Source: Firmicutes bacterium ADurb.Bin467 (GTDB lineage: Bacteria; Bacillota; Clostridia; Christensenellales; Aristaeellaceae). Taken from it: a stretch of DNA of 5,868 nucleotides. The notes beneath the pieces are model-generated. The model did no database searches. It saw only the letters and a program-made list of their open reading frames with translations, and had not been told where the DNA came from. This document shows positions 5,657-5,868 of this stretch, one piece after another. The stretch covers positions 1 to 5,868 of the forward strand of contig MWAC01000274.1 of the NCBI GenBank assembly GCA_002068815.1, written 5' to 3'. Made by a program: the position numbers and the translations under genes. The first letter of the stretch is position 1. Every line of letters starts with the position of its first letter.

Positions 5657-5773
5657 TGAAAACCCTCCTTTGGCTTCGCGGGAAGAACCGCGCGCGCGGG
5701 GCGTGTCACCGGCCGCGCGGTGCGCATACGATGCAGGGGAATTCCCCGGAACCGGGACCCATCGAAAGGAGAA
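5657..5773. other. Divergent GC-rich intergenic region with several palindromes
   Basis: This stretch separates the Stealth gene from a plus-strand gene. It contains a perfect 12-base alternating CG-type palindrome at 5688-5699 (CCGCGCGCGCGG) and an inverted repeat CACCG/CGGTG (5707-5711 with 5718-5722). No convincing sigma-A promoter is seen in either direction. The best plus-strand candidate is TACGAT at 5727-5732 with GTGTCA at 5703-5708 (18-base spacing), which is weak. The Stealth ribosome binding site occupies 5664-5670. Confidence 0.5.
5736..5756. repeat. Overlapping inverted repeats upstream of the right-edge gene, possible operator
   Basis: GGGGAATTCCCC (5736-5747) is a perfect 12-base palindrome. 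It overlaps a second inverted repeat, CCCGG-AA-CCGGG (5745-5756). Together they lie 18-44 bases before the candidate start codons of the partial plus-strand gene, where an operator or leader hairpin would act. No T run follows, so it is not a terminator. Function is inferred only from position and symmetry. Confidence 0.4.
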
Positions 5774-5779
5774 ATGACC

Positions 5780-5868
5780 GTGTCAACCAACAGGAACAAT
5801 GGGCGCGCAGCGAACTACGGCCTGCTGAACTCCGTTCGCAATGCCGAGTGCGGCAGCGTGTTTTACCG
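5780..5868 (+). CDS. Unidentified gene, N-terminal fragment (continues beyond window)
   Basis: An open frame runs to the window edge. AAAGGAG lies at 5765-5771. An ATG at 5774 is only two bases after it, which is too close. The in-frame GTG at 5780 is eight bases away, so I place the start there. The ATG start would add Met-Thr. The 29 visible residues begin MSTNRNNGRAANYGLLNSV and include one Cys. There is no signal peptide or membrane segment in this part. The sequence is polar and Asn-rich and I do not recognise the family. The good ribosome binding site and the open frame support a real gene. Confidence 0.6.
   Translation, partial: MSTNRNNGRAANYGLLNSVRNAECGSVFY

Noticed and set aside
4598..5659. 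353-codon plus-strand frame opposite the Stealth gene
   Set aside because: It is Arg/Val-rich antisense shadow of a clear Stealth protein with all four conserved regions.

Overview
The window looks like part of a GC-rich chromosome of the Bacillota, probably an uncultured clostridial lineage. This rests on four things: the rpsF-ssb-rpsR ribosomal/SSB operon order, strong AGGAGG-type ribosome binding sites throughout, sigma-A-like promoters of the form TTGnnn-17-TATAAT, and a short single-domain EamA permease of clostridial type. No phage, transposon, CRISPR or RNA gene is visible, and the lineage call is an inference.

Layout from left to right. (1) The 3' end of a plus-strand mnmA gene (tRNA 2-thiouridylase) runs to position 202. 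(2) An AT-rich promoter with an extended -10 box follows. It drives a 759-residue membrane-anchored coiled-coil protein at 317-2596, the least understood gene here: one N-terminal membrane anchor, a long repeat-built coiled coil, a Pro/Ala/Thr linker, a second coiled coil, and a small beta-rich C-terminal domain. (3) A bidirectional hairpin terminator separates it from a convergent minus-strand gene for a five-helix EamA-type permease. (4) The minus-strand operon rpsF-ssb-rpsR (ribosomal protein S6, single-stranded DNA-binding protein, ribosomal protein S18) has its own promoter near 4575-4603 and a rho-independent terminator at 3261-3299. Its leader can fold into a two-stem RNA with a CCG-containing bulge, and the lower stem overlaps the rpsF ribosome binding site. 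This fits the known S6:S18 autoregulatory motif. (5) Upstream on the minus strand lies a Stealth-family sugar-phosphate transferase with a TTG start. (6) A divergent GC-rich intergenic region with palindromes leads to the first 29-31 codons of an unidentified plus-strand gene cut by the window edge.

Most of the window is housekeeping: tRNA modification, small-subunit assembly and SSB. Two envelope-related genes stand out, the anchored coiled-coil stalk protein and the Stealth glycopolymer enzyme, but they are not adjacent and nothing in the sequence links them. No clearly new multi-gene system is seen. The best candidates for new biology are the architecture and 14-residue repeat code of the coiled-coil protein, and the rpsF leader RNA.
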